From: Limnephilus marmoratus
Lineage: Eukaryota; Arthropoda; Insecta; Trichoptera; Limnephilidae
Direction of reading: 5' to 3'
Assembly: GCA_917880885.1 (NCBI GenBank)
Contig: OU862908.1
Coordinates: forward strand, 50,241,819 to 50,305,818
Length of the DNA: 64,000 bases
Shown here: positions 43,714 through 55,884 of the stretch, in pieces
How the letters are laid out: each line of letters starts with the position of its first letter
How positions within the stretch are numbered: position 1 is the first letter of the stretch
Notes under the pieces: model-generated
What the model was told of the DNA's origin: nothing
The model's input: only the letters and a program-made list of their open reading frames with translations
Databases searched by the model: none
Position numbers and translations under genes: made by a program

Positions 43714-43949
43714 ATTATATTTTTCTGTGTTTCTGTGTCTTGTTCTCTTTCATATTTTTGTTATATGTTACATTGATGGGAATAGTCTTCAAAAGTTATA
43801 AAAAGAGAGTTTTTCTTATAAAAATTTGAAAAACAATTTCCCACTTATCATCACTGTTCACTCAGTCGAGTAACTACCCAACCCCTCACCGCGATCTTAA
43901 CTGTTCCAATACTTACTGATTTTTAATGTTTTAAATTGAAAAAATATAT

Positions 43950-44032
43950 CGGGGACCAAAATTTCGTTTACATTTTTCACTCCAAATAATGTCAGAAATC
44001 ATCGGTTAAAGTATGTCCCTTAACGCCCTGTA
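43950..44032. repeat. Half copy of the 44.9 kb foldback MITE
   Basis: GGACCAAAATTTCGTTTACA, ACTCCAAATAATGTC and CCTTAACGCCCTGTA match the right arm at 45142-45236. Confidence 0.65.
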
Positions 44033-44850
44033 AATTTTAAGTAAATAAAACCCAAATAAAATACGATGCTTCGTATAAAAATAAAAATAACTTTAATCGA
44101 TCTCGATTTCTTCGAGAAGTTTCAATTCTTATTTTTCCTATCTTGCCGGAGGCTGTCAAACTCCTTAGCTAGGTTCGATTTGGGTGAATGATAATGAGAT
44201 CGATAGCCATATTACATTTTAGAAACAATCCAGTAATATCATTGAAGTGGGTAGAGCTAAATTACTGTAAGCGAAATAAAATAGGTCGCTTTTAATAAGT
44301 TTCAAATCTTATGTCTTCTCTCTTTCGGAATCCGTCACTATAAGCATAAGCTCATTTAGAGCGGTGATACACAACCTTTGTAACGGTGGGGGCTATAGAG
44401 TCAATTTATTTTTTCAAATATTCAAGAGCTGCAAAGGTCGTTTAATAATATTGTCTGGGAAGCATTATGCTATGACCATCTACTGAAAAAAAACTGACAC
44501 TAGCACACGTAACGTGGAAACATTTTGTACTAAAAACTTAACCACATTTGCACTGCATAAGTACCGAAATATTTCAGTAACAATCACTGCTAGATACTAA
44601 TACTACATTTAAGGAACATTATTCCTTTACAATCTCAGTTCTCGTAAATAACCAGGTCTGTATGAAGCTTTAGTGAGGATATTTAAACATTATGTAAATT
44701 ATATACTCGGATCTACTTACAAATAGATGATTATTTGTTGGTAATGTTTTTAATTACTCTCATCTATTATCATCTACTTTCTTGTTTTGTTTTTTTTTTC
44801 TCGTCTGAACTGTTTCATTAAGTTCACTTCATGTCAAATCCTTTTATTTC
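44033..44850. other. No gene seen
   Basis: AT-rich; no motif or repeat recognised. Confidence 0.5.
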
Positions 44851-44852
44851 TA

Positions 44853-45236
44853 TACAGGGTGTTAAGGGACGTACTTGACTTACTTTAACCAGTGTTTCCT
44901 GACATTATTTGGAGTAAAAAATTTAAATGAAATTTTGGTCTCCGGTAACATTTTTGATTTTTTTTTTTTTTTTTTCTACAAAAACATAAAAAATTGTAGT
45001 TGTTGAACAGTTGGAGGCGGGGTAAGGGGTTCGTCGGATACCCGGCTGAGTGACCAGTGACGACATGTGGAAGAAATTTTTTTTTGTTTGATTTTAAAGA
45101 AAAATTTTTTGAAAAAAAAAAAAAAAGTCGTCGAAAAAAGTCACCGGAGACCAAAATTTCATTTACATTTTTTACTCCAAATAATGTCGGGAATCACTGG
45201 TTAAAGTAAGTCAAGTACGGCCCTTAACACCCTGTA
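44853..45236. mobile_element. Foldback MITE with about 95-bp arms and TA target duplication
   Basis: Left end TACAGGGTGTTAAGG and right end CCTTAACACCCTGTA are inverted. The arms (44853-44947, 45142-45236) match with a few changes, and TA flanks both ends. The ACAGGGTGT ends and TA site fit a Tc1/mariner-type MITE. The minus-strand frame 44885-45154 is a shadow. Confidence 0.75.
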
Positions 45237-45238
45237 TA

Positions 45239-46200
45239 ATACTATGCTGTACTTTAACTGCTACTAACCAAATATACATTACTGTGGCCATGGATGGACC
45301 CATAGTATCATCCTTGAGAATATCTAGAACGATGCTGAATTTTTACTTATGACGGCATATTAACACCATATCTAAATGCGAATACCTCAGCACAGGTTCT
45401 CCTAGTGAGTGTTCACAAAACTACTAACCCATACAATTACTGATTATTATCTTTTTTTGTATTACTAATACTTTTAAACTAAACTGTCTGTACGAGAATA
45501 GAAATTAGTAAATAATAATAAATCGCAAATTTATATAATTTTCTGTGTTATTTTAAATATTTTAATTAGCATTAGAATTTCATTAATTATTGTATAAGAG
45601 GGCTTCATTTGACCCGCAGGCTCCGGGCTGCGCATCGCCACTTTAGAGTTATTCGATCTAGCAGTTAATTCGAAGCTTACTCAATCGCGCATCACATATT
45701 AGCCCACAAAAATGGGCAAATAAAACTAAACATTTCCCATCCATGTTGACACATTGACCAAATACATTTTACATGCGGAAAAATAGTTGAAGCGTATTTT
45801 ACTTTGACTCGCGGTGGAGGCAGAAATATTTGCATTTAGCGGCAGTGAACTTTTCGCCACCGATAAATTATATTACGCGGCAGTGGCGTTCGTGTACTTA
45901 TTTTACGATTTTCCAGAGTAAAAGTGTATTCCTATTTTGATAAGGAAAAAAATAAGTAGAGAACATTCTTTCGCGTTCGAGATTAAAGTTCATAAAAAAG
46001 AGCTTGGGTACGTACATTCATCTTACGTAGGCAAATATTCACTTACTTGTGAATGGAATAAGGGTGGAATGTTTAAAAAAATTTGAACATGAACAAAATT
46101 GAACAAATATTTTAAGTTAATTTTGACGTTCTGTAGTTCTTTTTAAGTTCTGTTATATCATTATTAGCCAGTTGCTTCATAAAACTGAAACAATCACGGA
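45239..46200. other. No gene seen
   Basis: AT-rich; nothing recognised. Confidence 0.5.
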
Positions 46201-46435
46201 ACTGGAATAGAACTATCACAGAAGGTGAACAATTTTTTTAAATTTTTTTAATCCAGTAAAAAAACTAAATAACATTTTCACTCATTTCATTAGAAATAAT
46301 TAAATATATTACTAAACTAAATATTTCAATGCAGCGCTATTATTATATCATTATTTTGTTTATCAAGAATAAATATTAATATATTTTTTTTAAATTTGCC
46401 AAGCGTTTTTCGTTTTTAATGTCGTTTGGGAGGCA

Positions 46436-46688
46436 AGGCAAAGAGGAAAATAAAAAAATCACTATGATGATTGGCAAAAAAAATACCAATGTATCCCTTC
46501 AGATTGCAGACGAAAATAAAAAAATTTACGTAAATGATACCCTGACGCCATATTACAAAAATCTCTTATGGATGACTAAAAAAAGGGCCAAAGATAAAAA
46601 TTTTAAATTCATCTGGTTCAAAAACGGAAAACTACTGGCTCGAAAATCTGAAGGCTCACCAATTACTGAAATAAAAAAATCATTATGA
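46436..46688 (+). pseudogene. N1 ORF1, C-terminal fragment
   Basis: The last 80 or so residues of an ORF1 protein remain: L-L-W-M-T-K-K-R-A-K, F-K-F-I-W-F-K-N-G-K-L-L-A-R-K and E-G-S-P-I. This resembles the conserved C-terminus of the FP25K-like/L1-type ORF1 proteins of CR1-type elements. The apparent ATG at 46419 and the next five codons lie in the flanking C2 sequence, so that frame is chimeric by chance. Confidence 0.65.
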
Positions 46689-46769
46689 ACTTGAAAGTAA
46701 AATCATATAATCTTGCCACTTTCTCGATAACCTAACCTAATCTACATTATAATATACACTTAACCAGAA

Positions 46770-47090
46770 ATGGATCAATTAATTGATATAGAATTTGATA
46801 ACCCTTCACCCGATACCAGCACTACTTCAACAACTATAGACAGATCACCCCTTCCCCTGGATGATGAGAAAACCCCACCACGAGATGTAAGGAACGTGTA
46901 CCAAATTGGAGACATCAAAATCAATATGCTAAACACTGGACAGATACACCCGCATTGTGATGACTACCAACTACTTCTTCTGCATCATGGACTAAACAAT
47001 GCAGTTAATATACCTACAAGTTTAGGATATAACGAAAACGATAGGATATATAAATACTCTTCAACATGGCTGACTACATGGAACACATAG
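46770..47090 (+). other. Frame leading into N1 ORF2, closed by a TAG
   Basis: An ATG at 46770 opens 106 codons rich in Asp, Thr and Pro, ending at TAG 47088-47090. It is in the same frame as ORF2 (ATG 47124), with no other stop between. Either ORF2 originally began at 46770 and a nonsense mutation intervened, or this is a short separate ORF. No domain is recognised. Confidence 0.45.
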
Positions 47091-47123
47091 ACTCGGACAA
47101 ACAGCATCACTGCACAAGTACTA

Positions 47124-50030
47124 ATGACTTTAAACAATGGACTAACATCAATAAAAATAAAAAAAAATAGGATCAAAATATTACATCAAAACATTAGATC
47201 AATCAATAAAAACTTTGATGAATTTATATTATACCTCCAACAACTTGAAAATAATTTTGATGTCATCGTACTGACAGAATGCTGGCTGAATGACAAATAT
47301 ACACCTAAAACACTTGAAAACTATAATACGTACCACTCAACGAAGCACAAAAACCAAAATGATGGCGTAGTCATATACACAAGTAATAAAATCAACACGA
47401 CTATACAAGAAATAAACATCATAGACTCTAACTGCATAAAAATTACATATGATAAAGAAACTTGTATCCTAGCTATATATAGATCTCCATCCAAAAATAA
47501 CATAACAAATTTCCTAACTGCACTAAACAGCACATTAACTGATCTCAACAAAATCAAAAATATCATCATAGTAGGAGACCTAAACATAAACACTTTACAA
47601 TATGGACACCCGCAAAGCATAGAATACCTATCAATACTAGCGCAACATGGACTGGAACCCAAGATAAATATCCCAACACGAGTCACGCAAAACACAAGTA
47701 GCTGTATAGACCATATAATGATCAAGTCAAAACTAAAATCCGAAATAATAGTACTCGAAAGCGCAATTACAGATCATTACATGACTATGATAGCAATAGC
47801 CACCGAAAACACAAAATCTGAACAACATAAAACATTTTCAAAAAAAATAACTGAATATCCAAACTTAAAGGAAAAACTCAAAAAAATGGACTGGAATCCA
47901 ATATACCGAATACAGAATGCTGAAGAAGCCTGGGATAAATTCACAACTACGTTAACACAAGAAATAAATAACTACACTAATATAAAACTTATAACACTTA
48001 CACACAAGACAAAAAAAATAAAACTATGGATAACTCAAGGAATATTAAACTGCATCCGTAAACGAGACAAATTACACAGACAAATTAAAAACACACCATA
48101 TGACATGGAACAACTTAATTTTTATAAAAGATATAGAAATATCTGCACAAAAATTATAAGAGTAGCTAAGGAGATATATTATAGACAAAAACTACAAAAA
48201 GAAAACAACAACCCAAAAGCTATATGGAAAATATTAAAAGAAGTGACATACACACAAAAACACAAACAGAAAAATAGTATCGAACAATTAAATATTAATT
48301 CAAAAAAAATAGATATCAGTACAAATGCGGAGATAATAGCGAACCATGTGAATAACTTTTTTGCAAATATAGGAAAAGTTTTAGCAAACCGTAAAACACA
48401 AACACAAACCAACCGATCATACATCAATACACAAAAGACAAAACTAAGACTTACAATAAAAACAATTACGGAGGAGGAAATTGAAAAAATAATCGATAAA
48501 TTAAAAAACAATATTGCACCGGGATTAGATGAGATAACAACAGATTGCATTCAGAAATTAAAAAATGAAATAATAAAACCAATAACACACTTAATCAACC
48601 TTAGTATAAAACAAAGCTGCTTCCCTAGTACTTTGAAACAAGGACTGGTGATCCCTATTTACAAAGCAGGAGACAAAATGGAAATAAATAACTATAGACC
48701 AATCACATTATTAAACTCACTATCAAAGATCTTCGAAAGAGCATTAAAAAACCAAATTATAAAATACCTTGAAGAAAACAAATTAATCTCGGATAAACAA
48801 TACGGATTTAGAGAAAAAAGAGGCACCAAAGAAGCTTTAGAATATGTAATAGATTATATACATAGCAACCTAGATCAAGGGCAAAAATGCATAGCAATAT
48901 ACCTAGACTTAGCTAAAGCCTTCGATTCAATCTGCCACAAAACCCTATTTAAGAAATTAGAAAACTTTGGTATCTTAGGCAAGGAACTCCAACTAATGAA
49001 AAGTTATATGAGCAACAGAACCCAACGAGTTAAAATTAATCACCATACTAGTAAACCACTGCCAATTACATATGGAGTTCCACAAGGAAGCATACTAGGG
49101 CCCGTGCTATTCACTATCTACATAAATGAACTCTGTAATATGGAAATAGACGGAGAAATAATTAGTTATGCGGACGACACAGTATTACTCTTCAAATCTA
49201 AAGACTGGAACAATGTGTATAATGCAGCAGAATTAGGAATCACGCGAGTGAAAACATGGTTAGACACAAACATACTTACATTAAATATATCGAAAACAAA
49301 ATTCACAACGTACAGTATAAATAGTATGGGACAGCCAACAAATAAAACAAACACCATAAAAATTCACAATTGTTTAAACACCAAAAACTGCGACTGCCCT
49401 GCTATAGTAAAAACAGACCAAATAAAATATCTAGGAATCATAATTGACCATAATCTCAAATGGGCACATCATATAAATCATATCACCAATAAACTCCTCA
49501 AAACAATACATCTTTTCCTAAACGTAAGAAACATATACAAACTAAAACAAATGAAAACAGTATATTTTGCACTCTGCCAATCTATAATAGAATATGGAAT
49601 CATTGTTTGGGGAGGAGCAACAAACTCAGCTATTGTTCATTTGGAAACCACACAGAGAACCATCTTAAAGGTTATACTAAAAAAACACAGAATGACTGAC
49701 ACAGACCAAATATTCAACATGTTCGACGGACTTGATATACGACAATTATACATAAAAACACTTCTTAACTATATCTTTGACCAAAAACACAAACTCCAAC
49801 AAACACAAACCATCAATAGACCAGTTAGACAAGCATACATACAAAACTTAAAAACACCGACGATAAACACAAGCTTTGGACAAAGACATCACAAATACCA
49901 GGCAATAAAAGCATTCAACCATCTTTCACTCGATTTAAAAAAAGAAGAAAACAAACAACTTTTTACACTCAAAATTAAAAGATGGATTAAAGAACAAAAA
50001 AGGCAACTTTACAAAAAAATCACAACATAA
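47124..50030 (+). CDS. N1 ORF2: endonuclease-reverse transcriptase, 968 codons, intact
   Basis: The protein nicks DNA and copies the element RNA by target-primed reverse transcription. EN motifs are H-Q-N-I-R-S (about 22-27), L-T-E-C-W (about 50), Y-R-S-P-S, V-G-D-L-N-I-N (about 150), D-H-I-M (about 196) and T-D-H (about 216), so all catalytic residues are present. RT motifs are [25 protein letters not shown] and Y-A-D-D (681-684). The C-terminal region contains the V-Y-F-A-L-C-Q-S-I-I-E-Y-G motif typical of Jockey/CR1 types. Codon use is extremely A-rich. There are no stops or frameshifts. The element lacks most of ORF1, but ORF2 itself could still be functional. Confidence 0.9.
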   Translation: MTLNNGLTSIKIKKNRIKILHQNIRSINKNFDEFILYLQQLENNFDVIVLTECWLNDKYTPKTLENYNTYHSTKHKNQNDGVVIYTSNKINTTIQEINIIDSNCIKITYDKETCILAIYRSPSKNNITNFLTALNSTLTDLNKIKNIIIVGDLNINTLQYGHPQSIEYLSILAQHGLEPKINIPTRVTQNTSSCIDHIMIKSKLKSEIIVLESAITDHYMTMIAIATENTKSEQHKTFSKKITEYPNLKEKLKKMDWNPIYRIQNAEEAWDKFTTTLTQEINNYTNIKLITLTHKTKKIKLWITQGILNCIRKRDKLHRQIKNTPYDMEQLNFYKRYRNICTKIIRVAKEIYYRQKLQKENNNPKAIWKILKEVTYTQKHKQKNSIEQLNINSKKIDISTNAEIIANHVNNFFANIGKVLANRKTQTQTNRSYINTQKTKLRLTIKTITEEEIEKIIDKLKNNIAPGLDEITTDCIQKLKNEIIKPITHLINLSIKQSCFPSTLKQGLVIPIYKAGDKMEINNYRPITLLNSLSKIFERALKNQIIKYLEENKLISDKQYGFREKRGTKEALEYVIDYIHSNLDQGQKCIAIYLDLAKAFDSICHKTLFKKLENFGILGKELQLMKSYMSNRTQRVKINHHTSKPLPITYGVPQGSILGPVLFTIYINELCNMEIDGEIISYADDTVLLFKSKDWNNVYNAAELGITRVKTWLDTNILTLNISKTKFTTYSINSMGQPTNKTNTIKIHNCLNTKNCDCPAIVKTDQIKYLGIIIDHNLKWAHHINHITNKLLKTIHLFLNVRNIYKLKQMKTVYFALCQSIIEYGIIVWGGATNSAIVHLETTQRTILKVILKKHRMTDTDQIFNMFDGLDIRQLYIKTLLNYIFDQKHKLQQTQTINRPVRQAYIQNLKTPTINTSFGQRHHKYQAIKAFNHLSLDLKKEENKQLFTLKIKRWIKEQKRQLYKKITT

Positions 50031-50422
50031 AAAAAAAAAAAAAAATAAAAAAACACAGACATAAACACCATTGCAATACTCACTAATATATAAAACCCTT
50101 TTAATTTCACTATTGGTTTATATGTATCTATCCTATTTATATAGTTTTATTTTATTGTTTTATTTTAGTGTTATTTTACTCTATTTTATTTTGCTCTATC
50201 TTACTTTCTTTTAATTCTTATATGTTATTATTGAGTTTCTTTTTTCTTTAGTCTTTATTTTATATGTATCTCAAATTAAAAAAATATAAATCATATCAAA
50301 CTGTAAAATGAGGTCCTCAGCACGGGTAAAGCACCCAGTGAGGCCCACATTAGTCAAAAAATTTAACAAACATGTATAAATCAGGTGAATCAAATAATAA
50401 AAAAAAAAAAAAAAAAAAAAAA
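50031..50422 (+). other. N1 3' UTR and poly(A) tail
   Basis: An A-rich run follows the stop. Then comes a T-rich stretch and a segment with GGTCCTCAGCACGGG and CCCAGTGAGGCCCAC, whose GTGCTGAGG-like inverted halves could fold. The tail of about 25 A ends at 50422. Confidence 0.7.
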
Positions 50423-50649
50423 TTATATAAGTTGCCCCATCGTAACAAATGGATTTTTTTACCATAGTTAGTGTTTAAATTTATCAATTTATGTTATCGT
50501 GTTGTCGTGTAAAGTGTTTGTGTAGGTACTTGGGACGTTTTAATGAATTCTGTGTTTGTATGTACGAGTTTATTTTGTACATAAGGAGACATGTATTGAA
50601 TTCATATAGTTTTCTTAATGTTAATAGTTTTGTTTCCATATATATTTTC

Positions 50650-51020
50650 TGCATTCGAGATGTGGATCTACTGAAGAATACTTAAAATAAGCTGGATGGA
50701 CAGGGTTACAAACGAAGATATTATGGTTCGGATGAATAAAGAAAAGGAAGTAATTAAAACAATAAAAATCCGAAAACTTCAATATCTTGGACATGTGATG
50801 AGACATCCAGAGAAGTATGAGATCCTGCATCTCAAAATGCAGGGAAAGATTGCCGGAAGACGGGGCCCTGGAAGAAGGAGAACCTCATGGCTGAAAAACC
50901 TGAGACAGTGGTTTGGCCAGTCTACCGTGAAGCTGTTCCGGGCCGCAGTAAACAAAGTCCGCATAGCCAACATGATAACCAACGTCCGTTGAACGGACAG
51001 GGCACAAGAAGAAGAAGAAG
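50650..51020 (+). pseudogene. RTE-like ORF2 C-terminal fragment inserted in C2
   Basis: The plus strand encodes A-F-E-M-W-I-Y, a TGA in place of an Arg codon, then R-I-L-K-I-S-W and L-Q-Y-L-G-H-V-M-R. The basic G-R-R-G-P-G-R-R-R-T-S-W-L region follows, to the stop at 50992. This is the C-terminal end of an RTE-type ORF2. A (GAA)n tail follows at 51006-51020. ATATA-TTTT-like sequence on both sides (50638-50648, 51021-51032) is a probable imperfect TSD. Confidence 0.7.
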
Positions 51021-51444
51021 ATATAATTTTTTGTGGATGTTCTGGGCTTGTGGTGAAAAAGTTTTTTGATTACCTTATTTTGTATTACATGTAATTCATT
51101 TATGTATGTTCCACGTCCGTTTCCCCAGATTTCAATCAATAATTTAAATGTGGGTGTACCGAGACTATAATATAAACTTCTTTTTAATTTATTAGGCAAC
51201 AGATATGATAGCCGGCTAAATACGCTAACTAAGGGGATGATTTTGTCTTTTATACCTTGTGTATGCTGTTTAAATGTCAAAAATTAACTTCAATATATGT
51301 GAAATGATACATTTTTTTTAAACAACCCAGCCTTAGAATATTAGTGACAAAATACAGGTAGGTAAAAACAAGATTTTTATGTTTCTAAAATAGGTAAGTA
51401 CCTACTGATTGGTAGATACCTACTCCCAGCGTCGCGACGGCCCT

Positions 51445-51660
51445 GTTAAGGTGACCTTTGAAAATCTAAACGTTGTTTAAAATGGCTTTAGTCGTGTTTG
51501 GTGACCAGATCTGGATAGCCATATGCTTCCCCACCTTCCGTTTCTAATCTCCTTCCCCAAATAATGCCATTTAGCCAATCCCACCGAATATGGCTAAATG
51601 GTATTGTTATTATTTACAGTGAGCAGTTGGGACTCTTGTGTCGTACTCGCACAAAAATAA
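51445..51660 (+). repeat. SINE-S body fragment
   Basis: TCGTGTTTGGTGACCAGATC, a CCCCACCTTCC pyrimidine tract and GAGCAGTTGGGACTCTTGTG match the 17.2 kb copy in order. The tRNA-like head is absent, and part of the middle is replaced by unrelated sequence. Confidence 0.6.
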
Positions 51661-52143
51661 TTTTATGTTATATGTCTTTCTGCCTTAATATAATGTAACG
51701 AATTACATTATAACAAGTTAATATTACTACAATATCTAAAATATGTTTCCATAAACTCAAATGATATAATGTACCTCAAATGTTTCGATAACTCTGTGTT
51801 GATAGCCAGGACCAAATAATTTAAAAACTTATAACCTCCCCGTTACGACCACAAAAGGATTTGACAATTTAGTGTGGCTCATTTAAAAATCGACCAAAAC
51901 CAGAAGATTGGCGATTACTACATACTTAGTCTGCTAAATTGTTTTCCAGAATTTGGAATGAAATGATTTCACACGAATAATACTCGTATTATAATGATTC
52001 TGATATCGCAGTGATAGGAAAACACAAAAAAGTGATAATACAAGAATACATTCTTATCGCCTTTTCAATCCAATTTATTAGGTTTAAGAATGGTATTTAT
52101 TTTTTATGAACAGAATTTTGGATTACGTTCCCTATCCCAGTAA
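51661..52143. other. No gene seen
   Basis: AT-rich; nothing recognised. Confidence 0.5.
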
Positions 52144-53838
52144 GGAACTCCAGTGAAAAATATTATGGCTTTAAAAAAATATGTTCATATAGACCAATAA
52201 ACGCTGATTCTGAATATATAACTTTTATTTCATAATATTAAACGCAGGGTTTTTAAAAAATTATAAAAAAGTGCATTTTTAAACCTCTCCTCGAAACACA
52301 GTGTCAAGTTGGCATTACTGAAATGGTGAATGGTGAATGGTGACGTCACGCGTCACCACTCACCCACTGTCACCTGGTGATCGCGTGTATTGTATTGTCA
52401 GTATTGTATTGACATTTGAAATGACTTAAAGTGCACATATGCAATTCAATATTTCGTGTTTTTGGTTTATTTTCATACTGTTTATAGAGATTTAGATAAA
52501 TAATAGTTATTGTGTTTATTGAAACATAATTTAGGCCCTCAACAATTTACGAAAAGGGCTATATTTGCGGAAAATCTGGAATAAATTTTGCCTATTTGAG
52601 GTTAAAGTCGTGTCATATTTTGACATTGTATTTTCAAATTGTTTTCAGTAAAGGGATTTTTATACAAGCTATTACGCAATCGTCATGCAGTGTATTATAA
52701 ATACCAGTTTCTGTGTGTGTTATACATAAAACAATGTACAAAATCACGCCTGAACCAACAAAATTGAAGAACGATGTCACTTGTACTTGCAAAGATGATT
52801 CATTATTTTTATATTGCACTTTGTTAAAATACAATAACAGTAGCGGTGAAATGTGGACATTTTACCAATGTTTTTCTATATTAAAAGCAATTAATCTTAA
52901 ATAAAAAACGCCTCAACTTCTCACACAAAAGTCATTGAATCATCCTATATTCATTTTATTCCGCCATTTTCTTAAATTCAAAATCAGGGATGCTCTGCCC
53001 AAAAAAATTATTTCCCTAAATTTCGAAGTGAAATTTCCCTAGAATTTCACATTTACGCAATTACCTACGTAGCCACCTGATTGTGTAACACTAATCCTGT
53101 TATATGTTAATTAATATGATTAATTAATTGGAAAGATATCGGAACTTGGTAAATATACTTATAATACTGTGCTTTTCCAAATAAAACACTTTTTGCTACG
53201 TGAAGTAATAATTTAAAAGTACGAATACACTCACCACTGAATTAGAAACTGAATTCCAAATAAAAAAAAACACTTTGCAAAATAAAAATCAACCGCAATC
53301 ACCGAAAAAATAGAACTTAAAACATAAATTAATTTTTTTTTCAGAGGTCCCATTTATCTTTTTAGATACATATAATATCATTTTGAGTTGTCAGTGTTAA
53401 AAATAACATTGCATGGTAAGTACAACAATAATTAAGATTCGTGGGAATTCCAAAAAAAAATAAAATATATATATATGTGTATATATAAATATAAATAATA
53501 CCAGTAATATTGTAATATGTAATAAAATTTTTGCCAGAGTTCGAAATTTCCCTAGATTTTGTCCTGATTTCCCTTATCCCTAAAAAATATTTTTCTCCTC
53601 TAGATCTAGGGAAATTTCCCTCGACATAACATCACTGATTCAAAAAGACAACTTAAAAATAATAAACTATAGGTGGATGAAGGCCACCATAGATACGGTG
53701 CGTTTCTAGGAGTCTTTAAAAATTAAAACTTTGACAATTATTTTAACTATTAAAACTAACTATAAAAATAAAAATGCCGTTATTTAAGTTTAAGGTCTTT
53801 ATTCATTAAAAAAAATAAAAAAATTAGACTGGAGTTCT
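52144..53838 (+). mobile_element. RepX (plus-strand copy), split by a hAT
   Basis: Left end GGAACTCCAGTG (52144) and right end CTGGAGTTCTC (ends 53839) are inverted repeats. The sequence aligns with the minus-strand copy at 39.8-43.5 kb. It contains the site where the outer Helitron sits in that copy. A TGGTGAATGGTGAATGG short repeat lies at 52325. No coding. Confidence 0.65.
52984..53637. mobile_element. Non-autonomous hAT-like element, 8-bp TSD
   Basis: The termini TCAGGGATGCTCTGCC and GACATAACATCACTG form an imperfect inverted repeat. They are flanked by ATTCAAAA on both sides (52976-52983, 53638-53645). Internal AAATTTCCCTAG motifs recur near both ends in opposite orientation. No transposase coding. 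Confidence 0.75.
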
Positions 53839-55880
53839 CTTTTCTCTTATTTTTTTGTTAATAATTCGAAGTCAATACTAAAAAAAACTCTGTAGTAATA
53901 AAGATCAATTTCTTAATCGCAATATGGACATCTATCGGCAAAAAGTATGGGCTAAAGGAGAAGCTTTTAAAATTATTATTCTTTTTCTTAATCAAAGTTG
54001 TGTATTGTACGTATACGTCCATGTCACTTTGTACGTTGTAAGATAATATTTATTGAAATAGAGAATTATTATTTTAATAAAGAGCTTTGCAATTCTAGGT
54101 TTTTAACAGTATTACAGAAAGCTTTACCAAGTATTGCCACTGCTTTTTAATTTATGCCGTCAGTATTTTCGCCAACTTTGTGGGCCTTGTGAGCTACATA
54201 TATACTGTACAGCGCAGATGACAAAATGCTAAGATTGAATGCCAACAGGCTATATGGTAATATTTATAATACTAGGTAGGGTTCGAAATATTACAAATTG
54301 CTGCAAAAGTAATACCATCTGAACCAGGTCTTATCAGACCTAAGATTCCGGATTCACGATTATCATGACTTAGTTGAACCGAGTTATCCCTCCACCCCAA
54401 GTCGTTCTGTTTGAAGATTAATAATATCAACTTATGGGCCTGCTCGTCTACATTCGGATGGAAAGTTATGTAGAGCGTAAACTTCTCGTAAATTATATCA
54501 AAATAGCACCATCTTTCTTTAGCCAGTTGGTGAATTAATATCGTTTGCCTTTCGTGATCTCTCGGAATCCCATATGAATATTTATTGTCGTTTATGATCT
54601 CGACCCGACAGCTCTCTCAGAAACATAAATATACATCCTTTTAAAGTGATACAGATGACTGACTGACCAAGATATTAACTGATGCCACCGCGTCGAAAGG
54701 CTCGGCAGTCCTGCCGTTCTTTCTTAAAGTCAGGCCTATTGTTTGATCCCTTCCCAAAAGACTCTGATTAGTTTTATTTTCATTTAAACACATATAAAAA
54801 GTGATGACAACTTTTTATTAGCGTTCGGTAAACTGTGGGGTTTATTAAAACGTATTGTCTTTATTCCCCACCTTTATTAATTATACGAACGCGTTTCTGT
54901 ACAAGTGTTGTACTAACGTAACCTTATTTAAAGGGCAAAACACGCATCTCAAGTTGAGGCAAATTAAATTCCTGCTCTATTTAATAAACCTAGTAAAATT
55001 TGTGTTAGTTGTCATAAATAATGAACCCAAAAGTTTGCGGTATAATAATAAACAGTGGGATACATTAATTTGGGGTAACTTGGTTAAAATGATTCGACGA
55101 TGTTAATAATGGTGTATTTTCATTACTTATTATAAATTTAATAATAATTTCTCAAATTTAATAATAATTTCTCAAATTTAATATTGTAGTTCCTTAAATC
55201 ACAGTAAAACAACTTTAGCAACGTAATCGCATGAACAAGTTCAGGGCATGTATTTTTCAAGATAAAAGCTGTCTTAAATGGTTAAACCATAAAATAATCT
55301 ATCATGCGGAAAATCCTACAACGCCAGCGATGGGATTAAAATGGAGAATAATTCTCTAGATTTTGACTTTAGCTGGAGTTAACTATTTAATATATTTTCA
55401 TTACCTTTATTTCCTTAGAAATATTAAGTTGTTTTACAAGGGTTTATAAAACTTAAGAAGTCATAACTACGAAGAATTGTATCAGACAATTAGACATTTA
55501 ATAAGCAAGACATGCAGACAATTAGCGCGGATAATAGAAAAATAAAAACTGTCAGTTCTCTTTGAAAATAAATTATTATGCTCTGCTTACTATAAATTAT
55601 TATGCTCTGGTGTAGTACTAATAATTAATAATTGATAAGGTATTATAAAACAATAAAATTGCCAAGTTACCCGTAAGAGTGTTATACATGAGTTCTATTG
55701 TAAACAAAGGCGTAATTTTAATTTAAAAGTTTTGACAATACTGACAGGCATGTGACAACTACCGTTGATAAAATATCTCGGTATCTGCAAGGTGCAATCT
55801 GCAAGATGCAGTGAGTAATTTATTTCAATAGATTTTCAGCAATTGCTCCCATAATTTGCTGTGCCTAAGTCAGTGTGGAG
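53839..55880. other. No gene seen
   Basis: AT-rich with many stops. There are two small direct repeats: TTTAATAATAATTTCTCAAA at 55136-55180, and ATAAATTATTATGCTCTG at 55569-55608. The 54855-55106 frame has no motif. Confidence 0.5.
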
Positions 55881-55884
55881 GAAA

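Larger units (their letters stand above)
46436..50422 (+). mobile_element. N1: non-LTR retrotransposon with an intact EN-RT frame, inserted in C2
   Basis: Breakpoints come from C1. The C2 sequence ...GGGAGGCA ends at 46435 and ATTATATAAG resumes after the poly(A) at 50398-50422. The insert holds the C-terminal part of ORF1, ORF2, a 3' UTR and about 25 A. It is truncated 5' within ORF1. No TSD longer than one or two bases could be read. Confidence 0.8.
46200..51285 (-). repeat. C2: minus-strand relative of C1, split by two insertions
   Basis: Segments 46200-46435, 50424-50648 and 51022-51285 align in order with the plus strand at 7260 down to about 6236. They are separated by a non-LTR element (46436-50422) and an RTE-like fragment (50650-51020). 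The 51.0-51.28 kb part encodes the RT C-terminal region on the minus strand (G-I-K-D-K-I-I-P-L, Y-Y-S-L, L-I-E-I-W-G-N). It lacks the RepY insertion found in C1. Confidence 0.7.

Noticed and set aside
46419..46436. ATG at 46419 as the true ORF1 start of N1
   Set aside because: Those bases belong to flanking C2 sequence, also present at about 7030-7050 on the opposite strand.
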